Assembly (NCBI RefSeq): GCF_051622035.1
Contig: NC_135357.1
Coordinates: forward strand, 32,158,191-32,222,190
Direction of reading: 5' to 3'
Origin: Arctopsyche grandis
Taxonomy: Eukaryota > Arthropoda > Insecta > Trichoptera > Hydropsychidae
DNA length: 64,000 bases
Below are positions 49,089-61,300 of this stretch, piece after piece. A program made the position numbers and the translations under genes. The notes beneath the pieces are model-generated. The model was not told the DNA's origin and did not search any database. It saw only the letters and a list, made by a program, of their open reading frames with translations. Numbering within the stretch: position 1 is the first letter of the stretch; each line of letters starts with the position of its first letter.

Positions 49089-50383
49089 TTAATTGTTATT
49101 ATTAATATTACATAATTCTTCTAACATTTTAAAATAACAATACTTTATATCATATTCCATATCATACCAGTAATTCACAGCAATACATCGGTGGCTTTGC
49201 TTAACGTGATGAAACCACAAACTTGGCAAGTAAAGGCAGTCTCCTTTTTCAACGCGAACTGTGAACCTATGAGCCATTTTGAATTCAGCATGCTTTTTAA
49301 AATCTGGATATAACGGATCGATATCAATCCATTTAATTTTATCAGAACTGTATTCATCGTCGTTTGGCTGCGAGCACAGAGGCTGAATTTTGAAAGTTGG
49401 AGAGGCTGGATAATTTATCATCTCATACGTAGCTGAAGGAAAAACCTTGTAAGGAACAAATGGCAAATCCGTTGGAGGTATTAAAATAAATTCTTTCCAT
49501 CCATCAATCACACAATACATATTTTCATATGGATCTTTATGCACTAAAAATGACAATAAATTAAGAATAAAACACTATCACATTTCTAGGATTAAATAGC
49601 ACATGACTAACTTGATGTGATAGCACGACTATCACCCATCCAAAAATTAACAGCATCTGGCCGTTTTCCAAAAGCTTCGGTTGCTTTATCAATGTCAAGA
49701 TTAACATCATTCATCAATTCTTCAAAATCTTCAGTTAAATTAGAATTTTGAGTTTGAATGTAAGGAATAAAACCAGGTCTAGCTTAAAGTATCAATTGAG
49801 AAATATTTATACAATGAATAAGATGTTTAAACAAAATGATTTGGGTGAAACTTTACCTTTTTTCATCTAGGTAATTCAAAAACTCTGACATGGCCATTTC
49901 TTGTTCGTAAGGCACCACAAAATACTCCTGTTTGGTATCGGGATCGTACGCAATACCATCTGCATAGCCGTTTGGAGTGAGAGCAACCTTTACATTCTTA
50001 TTGGGCATTATTTTTCTGCAAATTTATACGTATATAAATTTATATTTATATGCATAAAAAATACATTCATATGGGAAATTGAAAGAGAGTAAGCTGACCG
50101 GAAATAATCCGAATTCCATAACTTCGTAGCAGGCCAATGAGATATATAATTCTTCAATAGAACTGGTATATTTTTTGATACATATTTCCTGTGAAAATCC
50201 AGAGAGGTTATTTCGTCAGACTCGATACATATTTCTCGATCTAAATAAAGTTCTGTAACCATACAGCAATCATCAATTTAATAATGATCAATTACTATTG
50301 AATAGATTTAACTGTCGATTGAATTAGAAACCTGAGGATTCTTCTCGTAATATTTTTATAGCACTAATTATATTTTTGTTCAT
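49089..50383 (-). CDS. JMJD7: JMJD7, JmjC-domain lysyl hydroxylase
   Basis: Five exons, all with GT-AG borders and matching phases: 50383-50332, 50252-50099, 50015-49857, 49778-49612, 49543-49089; 328 aa, human JMJD7 is 316. Landmarks in order: ELYLDREI (18-25), [36 protein letters not shown], the iron-binding HKD triad members H179 and D181 ([12 protein letters not shown]), and the distal His in [12 protein letters not shown] (H289), followed by AVNYWYD. Known of the family: an Fe(II)/2-oxoglutarate oxygenase that hydroxylates lysines of DRG-type translation GTPases. A protease activity was also reported. All three metal ligands are present, so the enzyme should be active. AATAAA lies 3 bp after the stop (49086-49081). 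Confidence 0.95.
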
Positions 50384-50762
50384 CTTTTTGCTTTGTTTAA
50401 TTTTTATGTTGATATTTTTCACTAGATGTTAACCTCAAAAAATTTCATCCTTGTTTGACAATTGTACGAAATCTGATGGTAGATTTAGAAATAATATTCC
50501 GAATAACGACCATTAACGGATAAACATAAATAAAATTATCTTTTTGTAAAAACATTTACAATTTAATTAGATTAACATTTAAAAAACTTTTAATTCTAAA
50601 GCAAGAGAAGATTAGATGAGATTATAATTTATTAGAAAAACTCAAAAAGTGTATAAACGCGTTCAGTGTAGGTATTGTTTTACCACTAGCTGATCCAAGG
50701 GGAGGGGGTCATGGGGCTAATGACTCCCACTTTAGAGAACTACATAATGTACTTGGTAAACG
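50384..50762. other. JMJD7 upstream region
   Basis: Contains the JMJD7 promoter by position. AT-rich, with no clear core element. The start of JMJD7 and exon 1 of the Rap1-like gene are divergent and about 2 kb apart, separated by LTR and MITE debris. Confidence 0.4.
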
Positions 50763-50766
50763 GATT

Positions 50767-51368
50767 TGTAGGCATATAGTACAACTGAAATGATCTCATC
50801 AGGTCACTGCGACACATATCCAGGAAAGTCATTAACGCATGGCACACGCTCGCCTCGTCAAAAGGTCGACACGTGTTTCTATACACGTGTCTTGGAAACA
50901 AAGGAAGAACTCACTGAACCCATAAAAACCACGAACTACGTCCAGGCGTATGAACCCATAAAACCACGCTCGCAGCATAACTAGGGCAGCGCGAGTACCA
51001 AGAACAAAATATGTGCACACGACACACTTCAACCCAAAACGTTTATAAAGCAACGCAGCAACCTCCACCGGCAGAGTGAGCCTCTAGAGTTCAACTAGAT
51101 CACATCTCCGAAGAAACCTCTTTGTACATACAATAACCATTGTACCAATTGAACGCAAATAAACGATCCTCTTTCAAACTACACAACACGTGTTTCGTTA
51201 GACCGGGATACGGTCAACATACCTTCCCTGTCTTACACTGATGACCGCCGACTACTAAATTGGCGATCTTACACTGGTGACCCCCTCAACGAACGTCGCA
51301 ACTTCGCCGCAGCCAGCACTACCTGTCTTACACTGATGACCGCCGACTACTAAATTGGCGATCTTACA
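50767..51368 (+). mobile_element. LTR remnant inserted at the end of a MITE
   Basis: TGTAGG...CTTACA with GATT on both sides (50763-50766, 51369-51372). The right GATT is also the first four bases of the MITE that follows, so the LTR appears to have inserted at the MITE end. AATAAA occurs near 51160. The 3' part contains a 98-bp duplication carrying GTCTTACACTGATGACCGCC and a TGGTGACCCC sequence resembling a primer-binding region. No internal coding part. Confidence 0.5.
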
Positions 51369-51550
51369 GATTATTCCGCAAAAAGTGATCTCGCTCACGC
51401 CACTAAAATCTCGGTCACACAGTATCTGGCACTCGAGTTCTCGTTAGTACAGTCTATCGCGTGATGGTGATTGATGGAGTTTTTGGGTGCCGAATGTTCC
51501 GTGATCGAGATTTTAGTGACGTGCGTGAGATCGCTTTTTGCGGAATAATC
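51369..51550. mobile_element. complete palindromic ATTCCGC-family MITE
   Basis: 182 bp. The left arm GATTATTCCGCAAAAAGTGA is mirrored at the right, with CACTAAAATCTCG in both arms and TGGCACTCGAGTTCTCGTTA in the middle. Fragments elsewhere: 8098, 43301, 47636 and 51955. Confidence 0.85.
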
Positions 51551-51954
51551 ACCCAACCAATTTACTTATATAAAATTTAAATGATGTTTTTTTTTCGTTT
51601 CTATAGTTCAGTTAAAATAATGTTTTACAAATTAAAAAGCTTATAATAATAATTTTATAACTGATTCAACGTTTTATTATTGAAAAAAATGTATGTGTTT
51701 ATTGTAAATAATGAATGGCCCCCTGATTGCCAATTTCCTGGATCCACCCCTTGTACTTTACATAATTCATTACTCGTGTGCAAATGTTAGTTGCAACCAA
51801 AGTAATACGATTATTTGTAAAAAACATTCAAAACTAATTTGAGTCTTTTGAGTGCTTGATTCGTCACAGTTATAAAAAATAATTGGAAACATATTTTTAG
51901 TTAATAAAAAAAATTGATTCATGTCTTTAAAATAAATCCTTATTTATTGGATGT

Positions 51955-52080
51955 CATTAAAATCTCTATAATCACTAAAAAAGTCACTAAAATCTCTATA
52001 ACGGAACATCTGGCAGCCGAAAAGTCCATCATACTAACGATAACTATCATACTAATGAAAACTCGAGTGCCAAATATTCC
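51955..52080. mobile_element. ATTCCGC-family MITE, truncated by a duplication breakpoint
   Basis: CACTAAAATCTCTATAACGG, AACATCTGGCAGCCGAAAAG, ACTCGAGTGCCAAATATTCC. It extends into the start of the 2,286-bp duplicated unit. Confidence 0.65.
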
Positions 52081-52254
52081 GCATTCGAGCTTTTCATAGC
52101 AAAAATTGTCTTTGTGACCATCACAATGTGACTAATAATCCAATTACCATTGGATGACCTAATAGAATTTTCATAATGAAACATATAAAAGCCTTGTAAA
52201 AAAGAATACATTATGTATGCGTCTGATTGAAAAATGCATGGTGTTTATTTGTAG

Positions 52255-52362
52255 GTTTTACGGCCATAGTTGATCGCGTTGGCCGTTCTCGTTGGCGGGA
52301 TATTCTGTTCCTGCATCTCTGTTTAACTGTCATCTGTCAACTGTCAGTGCAGAGATGCCGCC
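52255..52362 (+). promoter_or_regulatory. putative 5' exon and promoter of the Rap1-like gene, copy 1
   Basis: CTGTCATCTGTCAACTGTCA precedes GCAGAGATGCCGCC and a perfect GTAAGT donor. The 8 coding bases complete codon 3 with the first base of exon 2 at 56713, giving MPPIYYS. No clear TATA box. Confidence 0.5.
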
Positions 52363-55300
52363 GTAAGTCATCATTTATAATATTAACTACAATATTCGTA
52401 ACTTGCGCTTTCCTAGAGATGCTTATATACTTGCATTAATACATATTAAATGTTTAATAAACAGCTGTCATGTGAATGTGTAGTACGCTATAAAATCCAG
52501 ATCCACACCTTCTTACCACGTGTTGCCTGGTTATATCAGAAAATATTTGTTACATATAAAATTGGCATTACAACCTACATATGTACATATGTACCAAAAT
52601 TATTTATTTATTCGGAAAATTTACAGTTTATTAAGTTACATAGATTGATAGTAAAAAAACAATTATGTTAAGTAAACCATTAATAATTTTCACATATAGG
52701 TAAAAAAAAGAAAAGCTCAAACATTTAAAATAAGAAACAAAAATGATAATAGAGTAAGATAGTTAGAGAAAACAAAAAGAAAAAAATAGAAATAATAGTA
52801 TAATAAAAATATCAAAATAATAAGAATAATAATATGATAAAAATTATGAAATAATAAAAATAACATAATATATAACAAAAAACAAAAAGACAAAATAAAT
52901 ACATCAAAATAAAAATTCATAATCACAATCGTAAATTTTCAATAAAATTAATCATCGAAAAACAAATTTGCAATAATCACTCTAGCTTGTATAGCATTAA
53001 TATTAAATAAGTCAAACATATAAATTGTTAAAATTAGTGTGTTGACGGTGGAGCTTGCATGCCAGATGAATGAGCTTCTTCCATAATTAGAAAAAAGTAT
53101 TAGGTATGTAAAGGAGCTCATTACATCTAGTCATTCTATTTGGCACACGCAATGATAGTCTGCTCAATAATTGAGGACAGTCGATCGAGCCTTTAAGGAT
53201 GTTCAAAATTGTTGAGATGTCAGCTATCTCCCTTCTTTTGACAAGTGGAAGTAGATGCTGACACCTACAAGCATCTTCATAGGAAGTATAGGATAATCCA
53301 AAACGGCTACTGATTATAATCTTCTTTCTTCGTTATTTCTGCTTTAAAAGAAAAATGAGAAACCCTTGGTGATAAACAAACCTTTCTCAACTTCATTTCA
53401 TGGAAAATACAATTGTTCAAATGAATTGATCGAGGCTTGCATTTATTTGTGTCAACTCTTGGCATTTCATTTATCATACACATAGTCGCGTTTTGATTAT
53501 CATACACACCTGATTTTTGCAGTATGGGTCTATTCTTCATTACCCGAACGCACTCTATCCTGATTGCATTTTATATTCATCTCTTCTTCCTTCTATCCGA
53601 ACATGTAAACAACTAACATACTATACAAAACATATTCATATATTTTTTGAACTTTTTGCATAATCAAAATTATTTTACGTTGATTTTTTTAACAAAACTG
53701 ATAACGAATGCAATCAACCGAAAGCACATATTATGAATTGTTATACAAAATATGTACATTGAATTCATATTCAATTTGTTACTATTTTCCTTTCAAATTG
53801 TATTTTGTTGCCACTGTTATACATCAAACATGAAAAAAAGTTTCATATATGTATGTCTAATTTTCCGTGTCGTATATTTATATTAACCCTTTGCCCGCGG
53901 CAATAAATATAGCGAACAAGCCCTGTACGCGGCACCTTTTTCGCAAATTTGGCAATCGAGTTTTCGACCTTAAATACAGATTTTAATATTTACTCAAGTA
54001 ACCAGATACGTTAATTAACACATAAAGTGTTATTTTAAACAATAAAAAACATAATATATCTCGTAGTTTTGGCTTAATTGTCAAATAATCATTCTTACAA
54101 TTGAGACGTATCGTCGCCATTGTTCAACAGACGTGACGTCACCTAAACGAGGTTTCAGTATTGTTCCACAAAAAACTAATTTTGACTGGTATATATTCAT
54201 TTTAAGCAAATTGAATAGATGGCATTCAACTCTCAGTAATATATTCAACCAATTTTGAACTTTAAAACAGTTGAAATAGGCGCATATAAGGCTCAAAATC
54301 CCTTGCAAAGTTCAGAAATTCTATGGAAGACAGCCGCGCTACAGAATTTTGTCGCGCAAAGCTTCCGCATTCGAGCTTTTCATAGCAAAAATTGTCTTTG
54401 TGACCATCACAATGTGACTAATAATCCAATTACCATTGGATGACCTAATAGAATTTTCATAATGAAACATATAAAAGCCTTGTAAAAAAGAATACATTAT
54501 GTATGCGTCTGATTGAAAAATGCATGGTGTTTATTTGTAGGTTTTACGGCCATAGTTGATCGCGTTGGCCGTTCTCGTTGGCGGGATATTCTGTTCCTGC
54601 ATCTCTGTTTAACTGTCATCTGTCAACTGTCAGTGCAGAGATGCCGCCGTAAGTCATCATTTATAATATTAACTACAATATTCGTAACTTGCGCTTTCCT
54701 AGAGATGCTTATATACTTGCATTAATACATATTAAATGTTTAATAAACAGCTGTCATGTGAATGTGTAGTACGCTATAAAATCCAGATCCACACCTTCTT
54801 ACCACGTGTTGCCTGGTTATATCAGAAAATATTTGTTACATATAAAATTGGCATTACAACCTACATATGTACATATGTACCAAAATTATTTATTTATTCG
54901 GAAAATTTACAGTTTATTAAGTTACATAGATTGATAGTAAAAAAACAATTATGTTAAGTAAACCATTAATAATTTTCACATATAGGTAAAAAAAAGAAAA
55001 GCTCAAACATTTAAAATAAGAAACAAAAATGATAATAGAGTAAGATAGTTAGAGAAAACAAAAAGAAAAAAATAGAAATAATAGTATAATAAAAATATCA
55101 AAATAATAAGAATAATAATATGATAAAAATTATGAAATAATAAAAATAACATAATATATAACAAAAAACAAAAAGACAAAATAAATACATCAAAATAAAA
55201 ATTCATAATCACAATCGTAAATTTTCAATAAAATTAATCATCGAAAAACAAATTTGCAATAATCACTCTAGCTTGTATAGCATTAATATTAAATAAGTCA

Positions 55301-58300
55301 AACATATAAATTGTTAAAATTAGTGTGTTGACGGTGGAGCTTGCATGCCAGATGAATGAGCTTCTTCCATAATTAGAAAAAAGTATTAGGTATGTAAAGG
55401 AGCTCATTACATCTAGTCATTCTATTTGGCACACGCAATGATAGTCTGCTCAATAATTGAGGACAGTCGATCGAGCCTTTAAGGATGTTCAAAATTGTTG
55501 AGATGTCAGCTATCTCCCTTCTTTTGACAAGTGGAAGTAGATGCTGACACCTACAAGCATCTTCATAGGAAGTATAGGATAATCCAAAACGGCTACTGAT
55601 TATAATCTTCTTTCTTCGTTATTTCTGCTTTAAAAGAAAAATGAGAAACCCTTGGTGATAAACAAACCTTTCTCAACTTCATTTCATGGAAAATACAATT
55701 GTTCAAATGAATTGATCGAGGCTTGCATTTATTTGTGTCAACTCTTGGCATTTCATTTATCATACACATAGTCGCGTTTTGATTATCATACACACCTGAT
55801 TTTTGCAGTATGGGTCTATTCTTCATTACCCGAACGCACTCTATCCTGATTGCATTTTATATTCATCTCTTCTTCCTTCTATCCGAACATGTAAACAACT
55901 AACATACTATACAAAACATATTCATATATTTTTTGAACTTTTTGCATAATCAAAATTATTTTACGTTGATTTTTTTAACAAAACTGATAACGAATGCAAT
56001 CAACCGAAAGCACATATTATGAATTGTTATACAAAATATGTACATTGAATTCATATTCAATTTGTTACTATTTTCCTTTCAAATTGTATTTTGTTGCCAC
56101 TGTTATACATCAAACATGAAAAAAAGTTTCATATATGTATGTCTAATTTTCCGTGTCGTATATTTATATTAACCCTTTGCCCGCGGCAATAAATATAGCG
56201 AACAAGCCCTGTACGCGGCACCTTTTTCGCAAATTTGGCAATCGAGTTTTCGACCTTAAATACAGATTTTAATATTTACTCAAGTAACCAGATACGTTAA
56301 TTAACACATAAAGTGTTATTTTAAACAATAAAAAACATAATATATCTCGTAGTTTTGGCTTAATTGTCAAATAATCATTCTTACAATTGAGACGTATCGT
56401 CGCCATTGTTCAACAGACGTGACGTCACCTAAACGAGGTTTCAGTATTGTTCCACAAAAAACTAATTTTGACTGGTATATATTCATTTTAAGCAAATTGA
56501 ATAGATGGCATTCAACTCTCAGTAATATATTCAACCAATTTTGAACTTTAAAACAGTTGAAATAGGCGCATATAAGGCTCAAAATCCCTTGCAAAGTTCA
56601 GAAATTCTATGGAAGACAGCCGCGCTACAGAATTTTGTCGCGCAAAGCTTCCATATAAGACGGCCGCGGGCAAACGGTTAATTTACAATTTATAAGTATT
56701 TATTTTTTTCAGTATTTACTATTCAATGAAAGAAAAAAAGGATCTTTTAAATTACATCATTAGAAATCGGGCTTTTAATGATGTAAAAGGACGAAAATTC
56801 TGGCAAGATTTTTCCAATAGCGATGTAAATAAGAAATTTTCAATAATAATGATGTTTTGTGTATATTTAATTTAGTAAATTAACATGTATTGTTTTGCAT
56901 CTAGGCAACTACGAGATCTTGGCAAAGTTTAAAAGAAGTTTTTTTAAAGAAGATATTTACTGATCTCTATAATCCATATTATGCATTGAGCAGTCAGGAC
57001 ATTCAAAGCCTGAAAATGGGGTAGGTTTAAAATTTTTCATTTGTTATATTTTTAATTCAACACATTATTATTTATTGGTATTTATTTTCAGATACAAAAG
57101 TGACAATAGAAATAAATCTTGGGCGTCTCAAGCAAAAACTAAATACTCTCCACTAAATGGTATTTATTTTTATCAATTTCAAAATATTAAAAATAAATTT
57201 ATATTTACTATACTTACAAGTATTTCGACCGTCTTTTGAACAGTTTCAAAAGCCGTATTATCAGTTGGATCTGATATTAAAAAAATTGAAAGTAAACAAA
57301 TTCAGAATGCTACGTATGTTGCTACTCCAGTCGATGCCCCTCAACAAATTGAAATAAACGATACATACGAGGAAAGTAGTAAATCGAAGGATGACCTTGT
57401 AATATCAGGCACTCCGAAAAAGTCTGTGCCGTTACAATCTTCTGACGATCTTTTTGAAGATTTGGATGTTAGTCGTATTTCTGCAACTATGGAAGAAAAA
57501 CAGCCCAGTGATGAGACTATTCAAAAACCAGTTAAAGAGCCGACGGTTCCAAAAGATCCAGTCGTTGCAAAACCTCTCAAGCAATTTGATTCGAGACTAT
57601 TCGGATTTTCTTCCGGTTTGTTCCAATTAATTTTTTAAAAAAACATATATTAGCTATGTCTCCGCTTGGTCGTTTTCGTCTTCAATGTTCGCTTTCAATT
57701 TTCATTTCAACATTCAACATGCCTTACGGCGTATATGTAGCGCATGTAGCACTTGTTCAATATCGTTGACTGAAAATTTACCATGTTTCATCAGTTCCAG
57801 CACCGCTATTTTTGTTTAGTTTACTGTCTTTGTTTTTCATTTACAATAATATGACCGAAGACACTTAATTTTTTTCTTCACTTCAGAGTTCGAATTATAT
57901 TTGCAAAACTTTTAAAGCATCATTTATTTATTTTTTTACAGTCCCATATTAGCAGAAAATTTCGATAATTTTTCATAAAATTTATTATTTTCTCCAATTT
58001 GAGGGTGTGACGTCACATGACGCACGAAAAGTTGCAAGAAAACCCAACCAGCTCGGAAGTGCGTGCGTTTCACGTGTAAAAGTCTATTCATACTATCCAT
58101 CAGTTCATGGCTACAGTATAGTACAGCAGCTCACGTAAACGACAGTTTGTATTCATACTATCCAGCACCCAACGATTCCGGCACATACAGACAAGTTTTG
58201 GCTGAGTGCAAGGCTTACAATACATTTCTTAAAATCAGCTTACATATACATACATACATACATATATAAAGAGCGCGACGATACGGCGCAATATTGTTTG

Positions 58301-61300
58301 CATTGTGAAAATATTCATATGTGCATGCGCACCTTCGCTAGTACACGTGCACTCGCCACTCTGACATAATTTTTATCCTTGCAGTCCTATAGTACCGGTA
58401 AATTTCGACAATCTTCTATAAAATGTATTATTTCCTCCGATTTGAGTGTATGACGTGACATTGTGTGACGTGACGTGACGTGACACCCTCCTGAATGGCT
58501 CAGGAGTGCGTGCCCTTCCCATGCAATCTGTCAAAACGAGTCCGTTCAATTCTAAAGGCGAAATCACACAGAGAGGCACGTGGTTTTTTTCAGATACTTT
58601 TAAAAATCCCAAAAATCACCCCCTGGAGTGTTTTCGGTGATATTTTGTCCTTGTTTTGATATAAGCTTGACACTGATTGATAACGGCTAATCCCATATTC
58701 GAAGAAATGTAGGAGAAACTTGTTGAAATAATAAGATCGTACGAATTAACAATCAACTGGGAACGCCATTTCTTGACTCGAAGTCAATACTGCGTGCCGT
58801 GCCGTTCATCTCTATGTATTTTCGGCCTAAAGCGCATGCGCTACGTGCGACAAGCGCATGCGTCTCAAGTTGCACGAATAATGAACAAGTGGAGACATAG
58901 CTAATAGACAGTGACTATAACATTATTTTCTTATATCATTCGAAACTAATTTGGTAAACATTTTCAGGTCAAACCATGGTTAATCGCAATAAAAAAAAAA
59001 ATGAGCTCACTAGTACTCCTTGTGAAGGCAAAAATAACAAGTATATTTGATATTGTGTTTATTTTGTGTGTATATAATTTGAATTGATGAAACTATTTGA
59101 ATTATTTTTCATTATCTACAGGTTTACAAAAAAGAAAAAGGAATATGATTCCACATATAGCAGTTCGAGTGACGAATCGTCGAATGCGCAGCCACAAAAA
59201 AAGTTATAAGAATGTTCATAGTTAAAATGTCTTTTCATACTGTTTTATTTGTGTAATATATTATTATTTTTATATACGCAGAGGTCAGCGAAAACGCACA
59301 TTGTATGGATTATTAAATGGAAAACTCTACCCGTTATATTGCGGAAATGTTAAATATGAGATGAATCAATGCTATTGTGAAACAAACGTCGATACTCCCG
59401 GTTGGTAATTTTTACAATTATACTATGACTGTTTTTCCATCGTTTTGTATATAGGTATATTATATATGTATGTATGTTATTTAATTTCTAGATAATTCAA
59501 TTCAGACCAGAAAAATGAGTAATATTGGTTTACAAACAAGTCTATACGATCTAGAGGATGTAATAAGTAAAGTGATCGATTAATCGGCTAGTTTTTAATT
59601 ATTTAATTTTTGTCTGTTTTTACATAATTTTCCGTTTTAGATGAATTGTTCAAAAATGATCCGGAATCATCTCCCTTATATTGGAAATTGAAATATTATT
59701 TTGATAAACAGAAAGGAAAAGACATATTCAAGTACTTATTTGTAAATTTTTTTTAAGATATTGAATTTTAGTGATTCCATTCTATTTTTGCCACTTTAGT
59801 ATGCACATATCTACTTTAGTATGCGATCTACCTTCACGTTTTTACTTTAATGTGCGGTCTCACTGTCTCAGTTCTCGCGTGTGACAGTGAGACTGAATAA
59901 TACCGACCCTAACAACCTAATCTTAAATGAATAGGGCCAACCCTAACTTAACCTAACCTAACCTGACCCTTAACCGTTTGCCTGCGGCCGTATTCTATAG
60001 AAGCTTTGCGCGACGAGTCTTCCATAGAATTTCTGAACTTTGCACGGGATTTTGAGCCTTATATGCGCCTATTTTAACTGTTTTAAGGTTCAAAATTGGT
60101 TGAATATATTACTGAGAGTTGAATGCAATCTATTCAATTTGCTTAAAATGAATATATACCAATCAAAATTAGTTTTTTGTGGAACCATACTGAAACCTCA
60201 TTTATGTGACGTCACGTCTGTTTAACAATGGCGATGATACGTCTCCATTGTATGAATGATTATTTGTTTAAAATAATACTTTATGTGTTAATTAACATAT
60301 CTGGTCACTTGAGTAAATATTAAAATCTGTATTTAAGGTCGAAAACTCGATTGCCAAATTCGCGAAAAAGGTGCCGCGTACAGGGCTTGTTCGCTATATT
60401 TATTGCCGTGGGCAAATGGTTAAATAGATAGGTATTGTCTGCTAAGATATGTTTTATTTTGTAAAAATATTGATGAAATAAAACATAAAAAAAACATCTT
60501 TGCAGCCAACGCCTATTTATTTAAGGGTCAGGTTAGGTTGGGTTAAGTTAGGATTGGCCCTATTCATTTAAGATTAAGTTGTTAGGGTCGGTATTTTCTT
60601 CGCTGCTGACGATATTTTGATAGACATGCTTCGACAACATTATGGGGCGGCAGGAAAAAACAAAAATTACATATAATAAACAGGCCGTTGCTACGATACA
60701 AATAAAAAAAAATAGTCGACTGCGATTCAAAGGTAGAACGCATGCTAAGGTAGACCGCATACTAAAGTAGCACCCTATTTTTACATTTGTGCTAATTTCT
60801 ATTTACAGATCATCAGACATTGATAATGATACAGATCTTGTCCCAAAAGACAAAAACTGTTTAAATATACCTTCAACTTCCCATAAACTGTAATGTTATA
60901 AATAAATTACAACATAAATTACACATTTAAAATATTATTAATGATTTTTTTGCTGTTTTAGAAAAAGTAATAATGCTGACGAGCAGAATGCAAAAGTAGA
61001 AAATAGTTTGCGCAAGAATCATTGCAAGATATCTATTTTCAAACATGGCCGAGTATGTTTCGTATTCAATTTTCGAATAATATAATCGCATCTCATGTGC
61101 AACAATTTTATATTACAATACTATGCATTAAAAACTTTATTTATATACATGACATTGTTATTTGTGAATATGTTGTAGGATGTTATTGATGATGTGTACG
61201 TTATGGACACGCAGAAAGCCGATATGCTTATAGATGTGTTTAAAAAGAAGCCCATTAAAGGCGATGATGATGATGTAAAAGATGTGCCTGAAAATAGTGT

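Larger units (their letters stand above)
52081..54366. repeat. 2,286-bp tandem duplication, copy 1
   Basis: Identical, as far as I could compare by eye, to 54367-56652 (constant offset 2,286). It contains promoter and exon 1 of the Rap1-like gene, an AT-rich block, and the 5' part of a piggyBac MITE truncated at the junction. The junction has 4-bp microhomology TTCC (52077-52080 and 54363-54366). Confidence 0.95.

Noticed and set aside
49089-49556. A 155-aa protein starting MSFLVHKD
   Set aside because: The first four codons lie in intron 4. The acceptor TTTTTAG at 49544-49550 gives the proper start of JMJD7 exon 5.
52227-56594. Repeated small frames in the duplicated unit (for example at 52227 and 54513, 53307 and 55593)
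   Set aside because: They occur twice only because the DNA is duplicated. None has a recognisable domain or splice support apart from the short ATGCCGCC exon.
59936-59969. Chromosome-end telomere
   Set aside because: Only three TTAGG-type units in each arm of an internal transposon, flanked by exons.
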